Notes: generated by a model not told the origin, from the letters alone. Numbered from the stretch's first letter, positions 9,809 to 18,271 are shown. The stretch: DNA of 64,000 nt from G963677325 sp963810555 (GCA_963810555.1 CAWENX010000018.1:124001-188000); one strand, 5' to 3'. Program-made: numbers and translations.

Positions 9809-10903
9809 ATGGCAACCCGGATAAAATTGACGGTGATAATGCTTATTGTTTGCATTACAGTTAAGGCAAATGACGGTTCATATCGATCCTATGGAGGAGT
9901 AATCTCCCCGGTTAAGGAGACAAAAATATCTCTCGAAAAAGAGATTTTGTCTTTTAAGGTTATTGACAAGGTTTCTCAGGTTAACATCTGTTTTGAGTTT
10001 TATAATCCTGAGCAAACCGAACGAAAAGTACTTGTAGGTTTCCAGGCGCCATACCCTTCAGGCGATAATAGTTTGCCTTTATCTTCAGAGAAATTAATCA
10101 GCAACTTCCGGGTTATCAAAGATGATGTAATACTTCCCTATAAAATCAAATATGCCAAATGTGAAGATTGTGAACTAAAGGATACATTGGTATTTCAGAA
10201 TCAGGAAGAGCGCAAGGGCTATTTCGTTTATCTTTTTGAAGTTGTCTTTAAACCCGGTAAAAATATAATTAATCATAGTTACGATTTTCCTGCGAGTAGT
10301 AACGTTACTTATGATCAGGTTTATGAATATATTCTCAAAACGGGCAGTAAATGGGCAACCGGTTCGATAAGAGACTTTACTGTTCAGATAGATATGAGCA
10401 AAAACTCCTATTTCTATGTAAGCGATGTTTTTGATAATTCTGCCAAATGGATGATAATCGGAACCGGGAAAGTGACAGATAAATCTTTCAATGCTTTTAC
10501 TCACACCAACAGAATGGTACGAATTCTCTCAGGTCACCTTGAGATTAACGTCAAAAATTATAAACCAACTGAAAACTTTGAATTTGGGATAATAAACGAT
10601 AACAGCTTTATATGTTACCTGCTTGACAAAGACCGGGTTTCCAGTGCTATTTACACTCCCCTGAGTTATATGACAACTAATTTAAAGTATGGTCCCGAAA
10701 TCAGTTTTACGAAAGAAGATCTTCTGATCTTAAAAAATGCCGTTTATGCTCAACATGGTTATCAGTTTCAGAACAAAGACATCTTAAAGTATTTCAATCA
10801 ATTTGAATGGTATATGCCTGACCCGAACCTGGCAATGGATAAAATTTTACTTACTGAAAAAGAAAAGAAATTTATCGACGAAATTGAGAAGAAGATTAAA
10901 TAA
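9809..10903 (+). CDS. Exported YARHG-domain protein
   Basis: 364 residues with a signal peptide (about residues 1-20, cleavage near VKAND). The C-terminal 75 residues match the YARHG domain: LKNAVYAQHGYQF, then KDILKYFNQFEWY and LTEKEKKFIDEI. This domain occurs in extracellular or cell-surface proteins and is thought to act outside the membrane; its exact function is not established. The N-terminal 280 residues form a beta-rich region with a CEDCEL pair of cysteines, of no recognised family. It stands alone on the plus strand between two minus-strand genes. Confidence 0.75.
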   Translation: MATRIKLTVIMLIVCITVKANDGSYRSYGGVISPVKETKISLEKEILSFKVIDKVSQVNICFEFYNPEQTERKVLVGFQAPYPSGDNSLPLSSEKLISNFRVIKDDVILPYKIKYAKCEDCELKDTLVFQNQEERKGYFVYLFEVVFKPGKNIINHSYDFPASSNVTYDQVYEYILKTGSKWATGSIRDFTVQIDMSKNSYFYVSDVFDNSAKWMIIGTGKVTDKSFNAFTHTNRMVRILSGHLEINVKNYKPTENFEFGIINDNSFICYLLDKDRVSSAIYTPLSYMTTNLKYGPEISFTKEDLLILKNAVYAQHGYQFQNKDILKYFNQFEWYMPDPNLAMDKILLTEKEKKFIDEIEKKIK

Positions 10904-10955
10904 GGGATTTTTTCAAATTGACATGGCATATCAATGGGTGTTCGATAAAACCTTC

Positions 10956-11058
10956 TAACCACAAAGCACACAAAGAAGGCGCGAAGCCCACAAAGATAAA
11001 AAGCTACATTTCAGCACTTTGCGATCTTGGCGATAAAACTCTGCGCCCATTGCGGTTA
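10956..11058. repeat. CAAAG-rich imperfect hairpin, intergenic
   Basis: The segment opens with TAACCACAAAGCACACAAAG and closes with TTGCGGTTA, with more CAAAG words on the left and CTTTGCG on the right. It forms a long imperfect inverted repeat between two convergent genes. It may act as a bidirectional terminator or be an intergenic repeat; similar segments lie at 30199-30368 and 52798-52934. Confidence 0.6.
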
Positions 11059-11129
11059 ATTTAATTTTATTTTAATAGTGGAATTTAATATCGACCAGAA
11101 TAATGGATCAAATAAATCCTCGATTATTA

Positions 11130-12733
11130 TTATTCCACAAACGGATCATCCTTTAACGTCTCCTGCAATTTCTTCACATCGATATTCTGAACCGCCACTT
11201 TCTGATCAATCGCCATCGAAGAGGCAAGCGCTGACGACTCGCCCAATACCATAAAAACCGGCTCCATCCGTATCGATCCGTAAGCAATATGAGCTGGCTG
11301 AAAGGCATACCGGCACAAGAAGGTTCTGACATTCAGCCTTTTTAGGCGTCAGCGACCTGTACGAAACCGGGTAGGGCGTAAATCCTCCCACTTCTACATT
11401 TCCTTCATTTTTCACCATTCCGTTGACCACAATACGCTGGCAGTTATGGCTGTCCATCGTATAGGCCGCCATTCCTATCCCGTCCTCAACTTTTTCCTCT
11501 CCCCTGCAGTTGTGTTCCGTCATCACATATTCGCCAATCATGCGGCGGGCTTCACGAATGTACAACTGCGGAGTAAAATATCCGAAATCCTTAAACTCAT
11601 CTTTGCAATAGCCCCAGTCTGCAACAAAGTTTCGCAAAACCTCCGGCACCCTTGGATCACTTCTCATAAAATAAAGTAATCCTTTGGTATAGGACAAGTG
11701 CTCATTAAAAATCTTCTGCCTCTTTTTATAGCTGCCGTCAGGATAGTCATAATTCATCCCGATCATATCGGTCGAGAAGCCCCCGCGGTTATTGATATCC
11801 GTTTTATGGTGCGGCATCCGGCTCCAGATAAAATAATCGCTGATCTTTCTCATTTCCGGCTGGGCCGCAAAAAGCCTGACCATCAATTCATACTTTGAAG
11901 AATCGTAATCTCCAGGCCGGGTAATAGGAATCCTGTTTTCAGCGCTGTCGGTAAGGCAGATACGGAAATTATAGGCCTGAACTTCCTTATCGCCCGATCC
12001 GGTGGGCTGTAACTTATCTTTGCTTATGCCCCATACCAAACCGCTCGAAGGATCGCCGGGAATCCTGTAAGGGTCAACACCATCGGGAAACTGGTGCATT
12101 CCCGACCGTTTATGGTATTCAGCAGGCTGAACTCCGTCAAGTGTCTCGTTATATTGCTTGTTGTCCTCCCTTCCGACCGTATAGCTTACACCTGCCATCG
12201 CCATCAGGTCGCCTTCATAGGTGCAGTCGATAAACTGTTTCGCGGTGACGGTGAAAGTAACCTTAATTGCTGTTCTGAAGAACGATGGACTGAATGACAT
12301 TCCCCTTTTTCCTGACCTTTTTCAGCAGGCTTTGATAAATCACTTCGAATCCTCCTTTATTGACAAAATCCTGCATCACCTTCAGGGCAACGCTCGGTTC
12401 AAAAACCCACTGCTCCGCTACGCCATACTCCTTCCCTATCTTCTTATAGAACTCGCGTGCCAGGCCCGTAATCGCCTGTTTGTTACCGATATCCGTCTGT
12501 CCCAGCCCGCCGGTAGTCATCCCGCCGATCATCCTTCCCGGTTCGATCAGCAAAACGCTCTTACCGCATTTTTTAGCCGTATAAGCCGCGATCACCCCTC
12601 CCGACGTCCCGCCGTAAATGCAGATGTCAACATTATAATTCCTGCCCTTATCAACCCTTCCGGCTGACACGGCAGTAACTAATCCGTTAAATAACAGAAC
12701 AGCCAGACCCAGTAAAACAATTTTAAATCTCAT
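11130..12733 (-). CDS. FAD-dependent oxidoreductase, secreted, split by two +1 frameshifts
   Basis: Three frames form one protein of about 533 residues: 12733-12263 (signal peptide and nucleotide-binding fold), 12300-11206 (body) and 11318-11130 (C-terminus). The dinucleotide motif IYGGTSGGVIAA, followed by LLIEPGRMIGGM, near residues 38-70 marks an FAD-binding dehydrogenase of the FAD-dependent oxidoreductase family common in Bacteroidota. The C-terminal part ASHIAYGSIRMEP is also typical. Deleting one base near 12265 (AA) and one near 11292 restores the frame and makes the length a multiple of three. An N-terminal signal suggests a periplasmic location. The substrate is unknown, perhaps a sugar or amine. 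It stands as a single transcription unit. Confidence 0.8.
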
Positions 12734-12913
12734 AATATTTGATTATTTATCAGTAAGTTAATCAGTCGTTATCGCCAACGGAAATATAGAAAATCCATTT
12801 GTTTCGACGTCTTAAAGATAAAAATTAAAAAGGAATTTTCCCTGAAACCATAATCATCTTTCCCGTTTTTTCCTCCATTCAATCACCTTACCATCACTAT
12901 ACTATCTTCAAAT

Positions 12914-12957
12914 CATTTGCGATCCATCTGCGTACCATCTGCGATTCATTTGCGATT
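12914..12957. repeat. 4 x 11-bp tandem array upstream of the DUF6266 gene
   Basis: Four exact 11-bp units: CATTTGCGATC, CATCTGCGTAC, CATCTGCGATT, CATTTGCGATT. The last unit contributes the TTTG of the -33 promoter element, and the -7 element starts 15 bases after the array. Eleven bases is close to one helical turn, so a protein could bind all units on the same face; that is inference. Confidence 0.85.
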
Positions 12958-12979
12958 ATTAATATTAATACTATATTTG
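12949..12979 (+). promoter_or_regulatory. Bacteroidetes promoter for the DUF6266 gene
   Basis: TTTG at 12949-12952, a 19-base spacer, then TATATTTG at 12972-12979, matching the TTTG / TAnnTTTG consensus exactly. The start codon follows at 13017. Confidence 0.75.
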
Positions 12980-13016
12980 TAGTATGTTAATATTAATTTA
13001 ATAATACGAATTTGAT

Positions 13017-13634
13017 ATGGGGAAGATAATAGGAAGTAACATCAAAGGTGCGGTAGGAAACCTGATATTTTACAGCTATAACGGCAAGAACTACGTTCGG
13101 ACGGCAATCAGGAAAAGGTCGAAAAAATCGTGGAGCGACAAACAGGTGGAGAACAGGAAGCGGTTCAGGGCATTAACTGATTTCTGGATGCAGTTCAGTG
13201 GTACGATGGTTGAGCAGATCTGGAGGGTTGCAGAAGAAGGGAAAAGAGGACATAATTTGTTTATCAGCGCCAATTCTCCTGCCTTCGGGCCTGACGGAAC
13301 CTTGCTTGACAGGGAGCGGCTTCATTTTTCGGCCGGCAAACTGCCTCTGCCCCACTTACTTACTGCAAATCGTGTGCCCGGCGATTCCAGTAAGGTTGAA
13401 GTGACCTGGCAGTATGATGAGGATGAAGGACTTGCAAGCTCGCGTGACGAGCTGATGATGATGGTCTCAAACGATGATCAGTTTACAGGGCCAATTAAAA
13501 CCGGCGCTTTAAGAAAACAGGAATCGGCAGTGATTCAGCTTCCTGCGGTAACAGGAACAATAAAAGGCATTTATCTCTTTTTTGGATCGGACAAAAGAAA
13601 GCTTTATTCGCCGGATATGTATTTTGGGATTTAA
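13017..13634 (+). CDS. DUF6266 family protein
   Basis: 205 residues beginning MGKIIGSNIKGAVGNL and ending YSPDMYFGI, features that match the DUF6266 family of Bacteroidota, whose function is unknown. The N-terminal 60 residues are basic and aromatic (NGKNYVRTAIRKRSKKSW) and the C-terminal half is beta-prone. No signal peptide or membrane segment is seen, so it is probably cytoplasmic. It has its own promoter with an 11-bp tandem array directly upstream. Three decayed copies of the same gene occur in the window (14298-14426, 15121-15328, 30637-30885), so this is a repeated family. The intact copy has no disabling changes. Confidence 0.85.
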   Translation: MGKIIGSNIKGAVGNLIFYSYNGKNYVRTAIRKRSKKSWSDKQVENRKRFRALTDFWMQFSGTMVEQIWRVAEEGKRGHNLFISANSPAFGPDGTLLDRERLHFSAGKLPLPHLLTANRVPGDSSKVEVTWQYDEDEGLASSRDELMMMVSNDDQFTGPIKTGALRKQESAVIQLPAVTGTIKGIYLFFGSDKRKLYSPDMYFGI

Positions 13635-13769
13635 AATTAAAATGAGAAATCTTTTGTGTATTGAGATTACAAATCAAGTGGTAATAGTATAGATTGTAAT
13701 TCCGAAAGAGGGGCTGCAGGCTTTATCATATATACTCAAGAAAAGGATTATTATAAAAGGAAAATTCTC

Positions 13770-13777
13770 TACCTTTG
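13770..13777 (+). promoter_or_regulatory. Possible -7 element before the first TA module
   Basis: TACCTTTG matches TAnnTTTG and lies 26 bases before the antitoxin start at 13804. No good TTTG is found about 20 bases upstream, so the call is tentative. Confidence 0.35.
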
Positions 13778-13803
13778 TGATAATTGGATAAATGAATTAT
13801 GCT

Positions 13804-14010
13804 ATGGTAACAATAGAAATCAATGAGCGAACCAAAGCAGGGAAAGCGCTTTTGGAAACGGCACGTATTATGGCGGAGAAAAATAAAGGGATTGAGATAA
13901 CAAATGAGAACGCTGTTCTGATCGCCAAAATAAAGCGCAACCACAAAAAAGAATTACTCAACGAGGCAGAAAAATCAAAATTTCTGGAAGACCTTCAAAA
14001 AATGATTTAA
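13804..14010 (+). CDS. Antitoxin-like protein (DUF2683 type)
   Basis: 68 residues from the methionine at 13804; the upstream in-frame ATG at 13792 would add four residues, but MVTIEINERTKAGKALLE is the normal start of this family. The protein is small, highly charged and helical, as expected for the antitoxin partner of a RelE-type toxin. Its stop codon is directly followed by the toxin ATG, so the two are translationally coupled. It probably neutralises the toxin and represses the operon. It sits between the intact DUF6266 gene and a DUF6266 3' remnant. Confidence 0.75.
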   Translation: MVTIEINERTKAGKALLETARIMAEKNKGIEITNENAVLIAKIKRNHKKELLNEAEKSKFLEDLQKMI

Positions 14011-14277
14011 ATGAATTTTGAAATTGAAAAAGCTTTTGCCAGGGATTTCAGAAAACTTAAAAGCAAAGAATTGGCAAGTTCAATTTCCCTGATAATTAAG
14101 CAAGTATCTGAAGCTTCCAACCAGCAAGAAATACCTAATCTAAAGAAACTTACGGGATACAAATCTGCATATCGAATCAGAATTGGTGATTACCGAATAG
14201 GAGTTATTATAGAAAGAAACACAATTATTTTCGTCGCATTCGCCCACCGAAAGGAAATTTATAAACGTTTCCCTTAA
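14011..14277 (+). CDS. RelE/ParE-type toxin
   Basis: 88 residues. The core LTGYKSAYRIRIGDYRIGVI near residues 47-66 is the hallmark of RelE-superfamily toxins that act as ribosome-dependent endoribonucleases or gyrase poisons; which of the two cannot be told here. The C-terminal AHRKEIYKRFP is also typical. It starts right at the antitoxin stop codon. A close relative by motif is the toxin at 58281-58550, which shares AYRIRIGDYRIG. Confidence in the family is high and in the precise target low. Confidence 0.85.
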   Translation: MNFEIEKAFARDFRKLKSKELASSISLIIKQVSEASNQQEIPNLKKLTGYKSAYRIRIGDYRIGVIIERNTIIFVAFAHRKEIYKRFP

Positions 14278-14297
14278 TTTCAATGCTTGTTTCAGAA

Positions 14298-14426
14298 GCT
14301 CTCAGAAGGCAGGAAACGGCAGTGATTCAGCTTCCAACGGGTATAGGAACAATTAACGGCATCTATCTCTTTTTCGGATCGGAGAAAAGGAAACTTTATT
14401 CGCCGGATATGTACTTTGGGATTTAA
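14298..14426 (+). pseudogene. DUF6266 3'-end remnant (copy 2)
   Basis: About 129 bases closely match the last 43 codons of the 13017-13634 gene, ending in the same GGGATTTAA. The match starts abruptly 20 bases after the RelE toxin stop. There is no 5' part, so it is a truncated duplicate. Its final TTTG appears to serve as the -33 element for higBA. Confidence 0.85.
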
Positions 14427-14445
14427 AAAATAATAGTTATCTTTG
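14415..14445 (+). promoter_or_regulatory. Promoter for higBA, partly inside the DUF6266 remnant
   Basis: TTTG at 14415-14418 (inside the remnant's tyrosine-phenylalanine-glycine codons), a 19-base spacer, and TATCTTTG at 14438-14445. The HigB start follows at 14470. The match to the Bacteroidetes consensus is exact. Confidence 0.7.
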
Positions 14446-14469
14446 ACGTTAGTAATGTGATAAGTCAGT

Positions 14470-14754
14470 ATGATTGTTTCGTTTGGTTCAAAGGATACTG
14501 AAAAGATATGGGGTGGAGAAAAGATTAAGAAAATTCCGGGTGAAATTCAACAAGTTGGGAGAAGAAAATTAAGAATGCTCAATAACTCCCAGAACTTAAA
14601 GGATCTTACTATTCCGCCATCAAACAAACTCGAGAAACTTTCAGGAAACCTGAAGGATTTTTACAGTATAAGAATTAACGATCGATGGAGAATAATTTTT
14701 AAATGGGAAAACAATCACGCATTTGAGGTTGAAATAATTGATTATCATCAATAA
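14470..14754 (+). CDS. higB: HigB-type toxin
   Basis: 94 residues of the HigB branch of the RelE superfamily: MIVSFGSKDTEKIW at the start, RRKLRMLNNSQNLKDL in the middle, and FYSIRINDRWRIIFKW near residues 63-78, ending in DYH. Such toxins cleave mRNA at the ribosome. The gene order toxin-then-antitoxin is typical of higBA. It overlaps or nearly touches the antitoxin gene and has its own promoter at 14415-14445. It lies between two DUF6266 remnants. Confidence 0.88.
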   Translation: MIVSFGSKDTEKIWGGEKIKKIPGEIQQVGRRKLRMLNNSQNLKDLTIPPSNKLEKLSGNLKDFYSIRINDRWRIIFKWENNHAFEVEIIDYHQ

Positions 14755-14764
14755 AAAACAAGTT

Positions 14765-15082
14765 ATGAAAAAGTTGGCAAATATACATCCCGGGGAGGTG
14801 CTGAATGAGGAGTTTCTTGTACCACTTGAGATTACAGCATATCGATTATCAAAGGATTTAGACATACCGCAAACAAGGATTTCTCAAATAATTAAAGGTA
14901 AAAGGAGAATCACTGCAGATACAGCCTTAAGATTGAGTTCTTATTTCGGCAATTCAGCCAAATTCTGGCTTGGATTGCAGGACGATTATGACATTGAAGA
15001 AGAAAACAGATTGAATGAAAAAGCATTTAAAAAGATTCAATCCTTAAGCTTGAATTCAGGCAGCCGGTTAATGTCGGCATAA
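14765..15082 (+). CDS. higA: HigA-type antitoxin, XRE family
   Basis: 105 residues from ATG at 14765; an upstream in-frame ATG at 14738 would overlap the toxin end, but MKKLANIHPGEVLNEEF is the usual family start. A helix-turn-helix of the XRE type lies at about residues 21-75 (AYRLSKDLDIPQTRISQIIKG, then SSYFGNSAKFWLGLQ). It neutralises HigB and probably represses the higBA promoter. The second module gene is followed after 38 bases by another DUF6266 3' remnant. Confidence 0.88.
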   Translation: MKKLANIHPGEVLNEEFLVPLEITAYRLSKDLDIPQTRISQIIKGKRRITADTALRLSSYFGNSAKFWLGLQDDYDIEEENRLNEKAFKKIQSLSLNSGSRLMSA

Positions 15083-15120
15083 CTAATTTACACTTCGCTT
15101 ATTTCGAAGAACAGCAGAAA

Positions 15121-15328
15121 CTTGATTGCAAGCTCGTATGACGAGCTGCCGAAGATGATCTCAAACGATGATAAGTTTAACCTGCTGATCAAAACCAGCG
15201 CTGTAAGAAAACATGAATCGGCTGTGGTTCAGCCACCTTCGGGAATTGGAACCATTAAAGGGATTTATCTTTTTTTCGGATCGTAGAAAAGGAAGCTTTA
15301 TTCGCCGGATATGTATCTTGGGATTTAA
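15121..15328 (+). pseudogene. DUF6266 3'-end remnant (copy 3)
   Basis: About 208 bases match the C-terminal third of the DUF6266 gene, from the codons for LASSRDEL to the terminal GGGATTTAA. An in-frame TAG in the glycine-serine region (GGATCGTAGAAAAG) and several changed codons show that it is dead. It starts 38 bases after the HigA stop. Confidence 0.85.
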
Positions 15329-15476
15329 ATCGTTGGTGAAAATAAATTAAGATTTTATCGTTAAACAGATTAAAATAATCTTTATCTTGGTTGAACTAAT
15401 AATGGTTAAGTAGTATCAACTCGTGGAATTAATCTATTTGTTATAAGGATAGGTACTTAGTGCAAATACTAACCTT

Positions 15477-16175
15477 ATGAAAACTTATAAAATTAGGCAA
15501 TCTTCTCCGACGCTTTGGATTATTTCATTCATCCTTACAATCTTCGTTGGTATGGGAATTTTTCTTGTTTTTGTATCAAATCGAATTATTCCTAAAATGG
15601 AAATATGGTCATTTGCAATTATTTTTGGATCAATTATAATAGCTGCATTTAAAATTCCACGTTATACAGCAACGGTAGACATTGAATTGACCATAGACGA
15701 TATTGGAATAAGGAAAAAATGGCTTAAACAGTTTCTATTTCATAACCGACCTGATATTGATATTAAATGGGCTGAAATAAAAGATTATGTATATGAACCA
15801 GACAGACAATTCGATAAGTTCAAAATAACATTAAAAGATGGTGAAAGATTTAGATTCTTTCACAATAATGATTATAATGAGAAAGATGAATTTTTAATAT
15901 TTCTCAATGACTTTGATAAAAAAGTAAAAGAAATTAATTCAGACCAAGATAAATCTAATGATATTAAGAGGGGTAAAACTATTTATGAATCATTTGGAGG
16001 TTTAATATTAGCGGGATTCGCAATTTTAATGTTAATTGCTATTCCAATAATACTATTTATGCTCCCAACAAGAAAAACACCAAATTATGGAATGATTGCA
16101 ATTGCTTATCTTGGAGCCTTGTTTTACCTTTCTCAAGTGATTTATCATAGACGAAAATATAAAGATGAAAAATAA
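15477..16175 (+). CDS. Membrane protein with PH-like central domain, hypothetical
   Basis: 232 residues. Two membrane segments near the N-terminus (about 12-34 and 41-57), a soluble region (about 65-160) with IKWAEIKDYVYEP and FKITLKDGERFRFF, then two more membrane segments (about 175-196 and 204-220). The soluble part resembles a bacterial PH-like fold by pattern only. I do not recognise a named family. It follows a DUF6266 3' remnant after about 150 bases and has lower GC than the catabolic genes, so it may be an acquired accessory gene. Confidence 0.6.
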   Translation: MKTYKIRQSSPTLWIISFILTIFVGMGIFLVFVSNRIIPKMEIWSFAIIFGSIIIAAFKIPRYTATVDIELTIDDIGIRKKWLKQFLFHNRPDIDIKWAEIKDYVYEPDRQFDKFKITLKDGERFRFFHNNDYNEKDEFLIFLNDFDKKVKEINSDQDKSNDIKRGKTIYESFGGLILAGFAILMLIAIPIILFMLPTRKTPNYGMIAIAYLGALFYLSQVIYHRRKYKDEK

Positions 16176-16271
16176 GAAAGGGCTACAGCAAACAAAAGCT
16201 ATAAAAAATAGCGGGTGCTCTTTAGGATATGTATAAATTCAGTGTCAAAAAAGTGTTCTTATAACCAAATC

Positions 16272-17675
16272 ATGAAAGTTTTGTCAAACAAAGAGTCCAT
16301 TGGATGTTCAGTGATGGCGCTTATGATGTCGGTTGGGGCGTATGCGCAAAAACCGCCGGTTAAACCCAATATACTGGTCATTATGACTGACCAGCAGACT
16401 GCCGGGACGTTCAGTTATAACCTTGGGCATAAGTATCTGAATACACCAAACATGGATTGGCTGGCTGAACATGGCGTATCATTTACAAATGCTTATTGCG
16501 CCGATCCTATATGCCTTCCTTCGCGCAGTTCAATGTTTACGGGAAGGTATCCTCATGAGTTGAATATAACCGGTGATAAGGGAGATAATGTCAATCCTGC
16601 TGATTTTCCTACGCTGGGAACTTTATTCAGGAATGCCGGTTATGAAACAGGATATTTTGGAAAATGGCATTTGCCTTACAATGAGAAGGATACAGAAGCC
16701 CATGGTTTTCTTAAAATGGATCTGCTCAAACATCTCGGCGTTGACAACCTTCTTCCTGGTGCAGCAATAAAGTTTCTGGAAGTCCAACGCAGCCATCCCT
16801 TTTTGGCTGTTGTTTCATTTTGCAATCCGCACAATATCTGTGAGTGGGCCCGGGGGGATAAACTGCCTGACGGAGCTGTCGGTCAAGCTCCTCCGGGAGA
16901 AATGTGCCCGCCTTTAAGAGCCAATCATCTGCCTCCTGAAAATGAAACTGATATTATGCAGCTTATGAGAAGATCTTACCAGGCAAGCAGAACGTTTCCC
17001 GTTTCAGTATTTAACGATGAGAAATGGAGACAATATGAATGGGCTTATTACAGGATGATTGAGAAGGTTGATGGGGAAATCGGGAAGATAATTGACTATA
17101 TACGGCAAACTGATTTAAATAATAATACAATTATCGTTTTTTTAAGTGATCATGGTGATTGTCAGGGAGCCCATCTTTGGAATCAGAAGAGTGTTTTTTA
17201 TGAGGAATCTGTAAAGGTTCCGTTTATTGTAAGTTATAAGGGATTAAAAGCCAGACGTTCAGAATTGGCTGTAAATACCGGAATCGATCTGATGCCAAGT
17301 CTTTGTGATTTTGCAGGAATTCAACCTCCCGTAAAAGCTCCGGGATTAAGCCTTAAACAAATCATAGAAAAAGGTTCTTCTTCATTCAAAAGGGGTTATG
17401 TTGTTGTAGCCTGTAAAATGATTGAAGGAGCTCCTGTTGATGGATATAAACCGGAACCGGAAGGCAGGATGCTGAGAAACAAACGATTCAAGTACTGGAT
17501 TTATGACCAGGGTGAAAAGCGAGAATCTTTGTTTGATCTTCAAAACGATCCCGGTGAAACGATGAATCTTGCCGATGATCCGAAATATAAAAATGATCTG
17601 GAAAATTGCAGGAGCCAGTTGATGGATTGGGCCAAAAAGTATAACGATCCTTATTTGAAGAACCTGATTAAATAG
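16272..17675 (+). CDS. Sulfatase (S1 family, arylsulfatase-like), exported
   Basis: 467 residues from ATG at 16272; an upstream in-frame ATG at 16215 gives a poor leader, whereas MKVLSNKESIGCSVMALMM followed by AYAQK is a normal signal peptide. PNILVIMTDQQ near residue 34 gives the calcium-binding aspartate. CLPSRSSMFTGRYPHE near residues 83-98 is the sulfatase signature whose cysteine is converted to formylglycine by a maturase. LSDHGDCQG near residue 295 supplies further metal ligands. It removes sulfate esters, likely from polysaccharide fragments in the periplasm; the substrate is not decidable. It is transcribed alone. The cysteine-type signature requires an anaerobic sulfatase maturase or equivalent encoded elsewhere. 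Confidence 0.92.
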   Translation: MKVLSNKESIGCSVMALMMSVGAYAQKPPVKPNILVIMTDQQTAGTFSYNLGHKYLNTPNMDWLAEHGVSFTNAYCADPICLPSRSSMFTGRYPHELNITGDKGDNVNPADFPTLGTLFRNAGYETGYFGKWHLPYNEKDTEAHGFLKMDLLKHLGVDNLLPGAAIKFLEVQRSHPFLAVVSFCNPHNICEWARGDKLPDGAVGQAPPGEMCPPLRANHLPPENETDIMQLMRRSYQASRTFPVSVFNDEKWRQYEWAYYRMIEKVDGEIGKIIDYIRQTDLNNNTIIVFLSDHGDCQGAHLWNQKSVFYEESVKVPFIVSYKGLKARRSELAVNTGIDLMPSLCDFAGIQPPVKAPGLSLKQIIEKGSSSFKRGYVVVACKMIEGAPVDGYKPEPEGRMLRNKRFKYWIYDQGEKRESLFDLQNDPGETMNLADDPKYKNDLENCRSQLMDWAKKYNDPYLKNLIK

Positions 17676-17736
17676 TACCTGCCTTAACTCTTTGCTGCTG
17701 TGATATTAGAATCTGTTTAACTTCGGATCTGCAATC

Positions 17737-17916
17737 CTATCTGTTATCTGAACTCTTTCCATGCATCGATCAATGCCTCAACACCTTGCCACGAAGTGTC
17801 CGGGAAAAGGGAATCGACAGGATGAAGTATAAAGCGATTAGCGTGGCCAGGAATTTCAATGGCACATTTCACACGCAAACGTATCTGCTCCTTTCCATCA
17901 TTCATAGAATATTCTG
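17737..17916 (-). pseudogene. Duplicated 3' end of the URO-D-family gene
   Basis: On the minus strand this reads the last 50-60 codons of the 18704-19940 gene, including RFILHPVDSLFPDTSWQGVE and the same terminal EFR and stop. Identity is clearly high but imperfect. It lies on the other side of the MNT-HEPN pair from the full gene, in the same orientation, so the TA module is flanked by a direct repeat of about 180 bases. Confidence 0.85.
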
Positions 17917-17947
17917 AAAAATATGTATATTAGCAAAAAATAAAGCG

Positions 17948-18271
17948 ATGATTGGCAGTGATAAAATAGCTGAAATTGTTACAAAAATTGCTTTGGGATA
18001 TAATCCCGAGAAGATTATACTTTTCGGTTCTTACGCTGCAGGGAATCCAAATGATAACAGCGACCTTGATTTGATGGTCATTAAAGACTCCGATTTACCC
18101 CGTCCCCAAAGAACAGTGCAAGTCAGGAAGATGCTTTTTGGCTCAATGATCCCCATTGATTTAATTGTATATACGCCGCAGGAAATAGAAGAATCAAGGG
18201 CAAGAGCGTTCAGTTTTGTTCATGAAGTATTAAGCAACGGAAAGACCTTATATGAAAAGGCAGGCAAGTGA
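17948..18271 (+). CDS. mntA: MNT-type nucleotidyltransferase antitoxin
   Basis: 107 residues with the minimal nucleotidyltransferase motif GSYAAGNPNDNSDLDLMV near residues 27-44, in which the two aspartates of SDLDL coordinate metal. In MNT-HEPN modules this protein adenylylates the HEPN toxin and so inactivates it. The gene overlaps the HEPN gene by 20 bases. A weak -7-like TATATTAG precedes it near 17926. The flanking URO-D 3'-end repeats suggest insertion or rearrangement at this site. Confidence 0.85.
   Translation: MIGSDKIAEIVTKIALGYNPEKIILFGSYAAGNPNDNSDLDLMVIKDSDLPRPQRTVQVRKMLFGSMIPIDLIVYTPQEIEESRARAFSFVHEVLSNGKTLYEKAGK

Noticed and set aside
15430..15476. Riboswitch or attachment site before the membrane-protein gene (AAGGATAGGTA...TACTAACCTT)
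   Set aside because: Imperfect inverted repeat only; no known riboswitch pattern.
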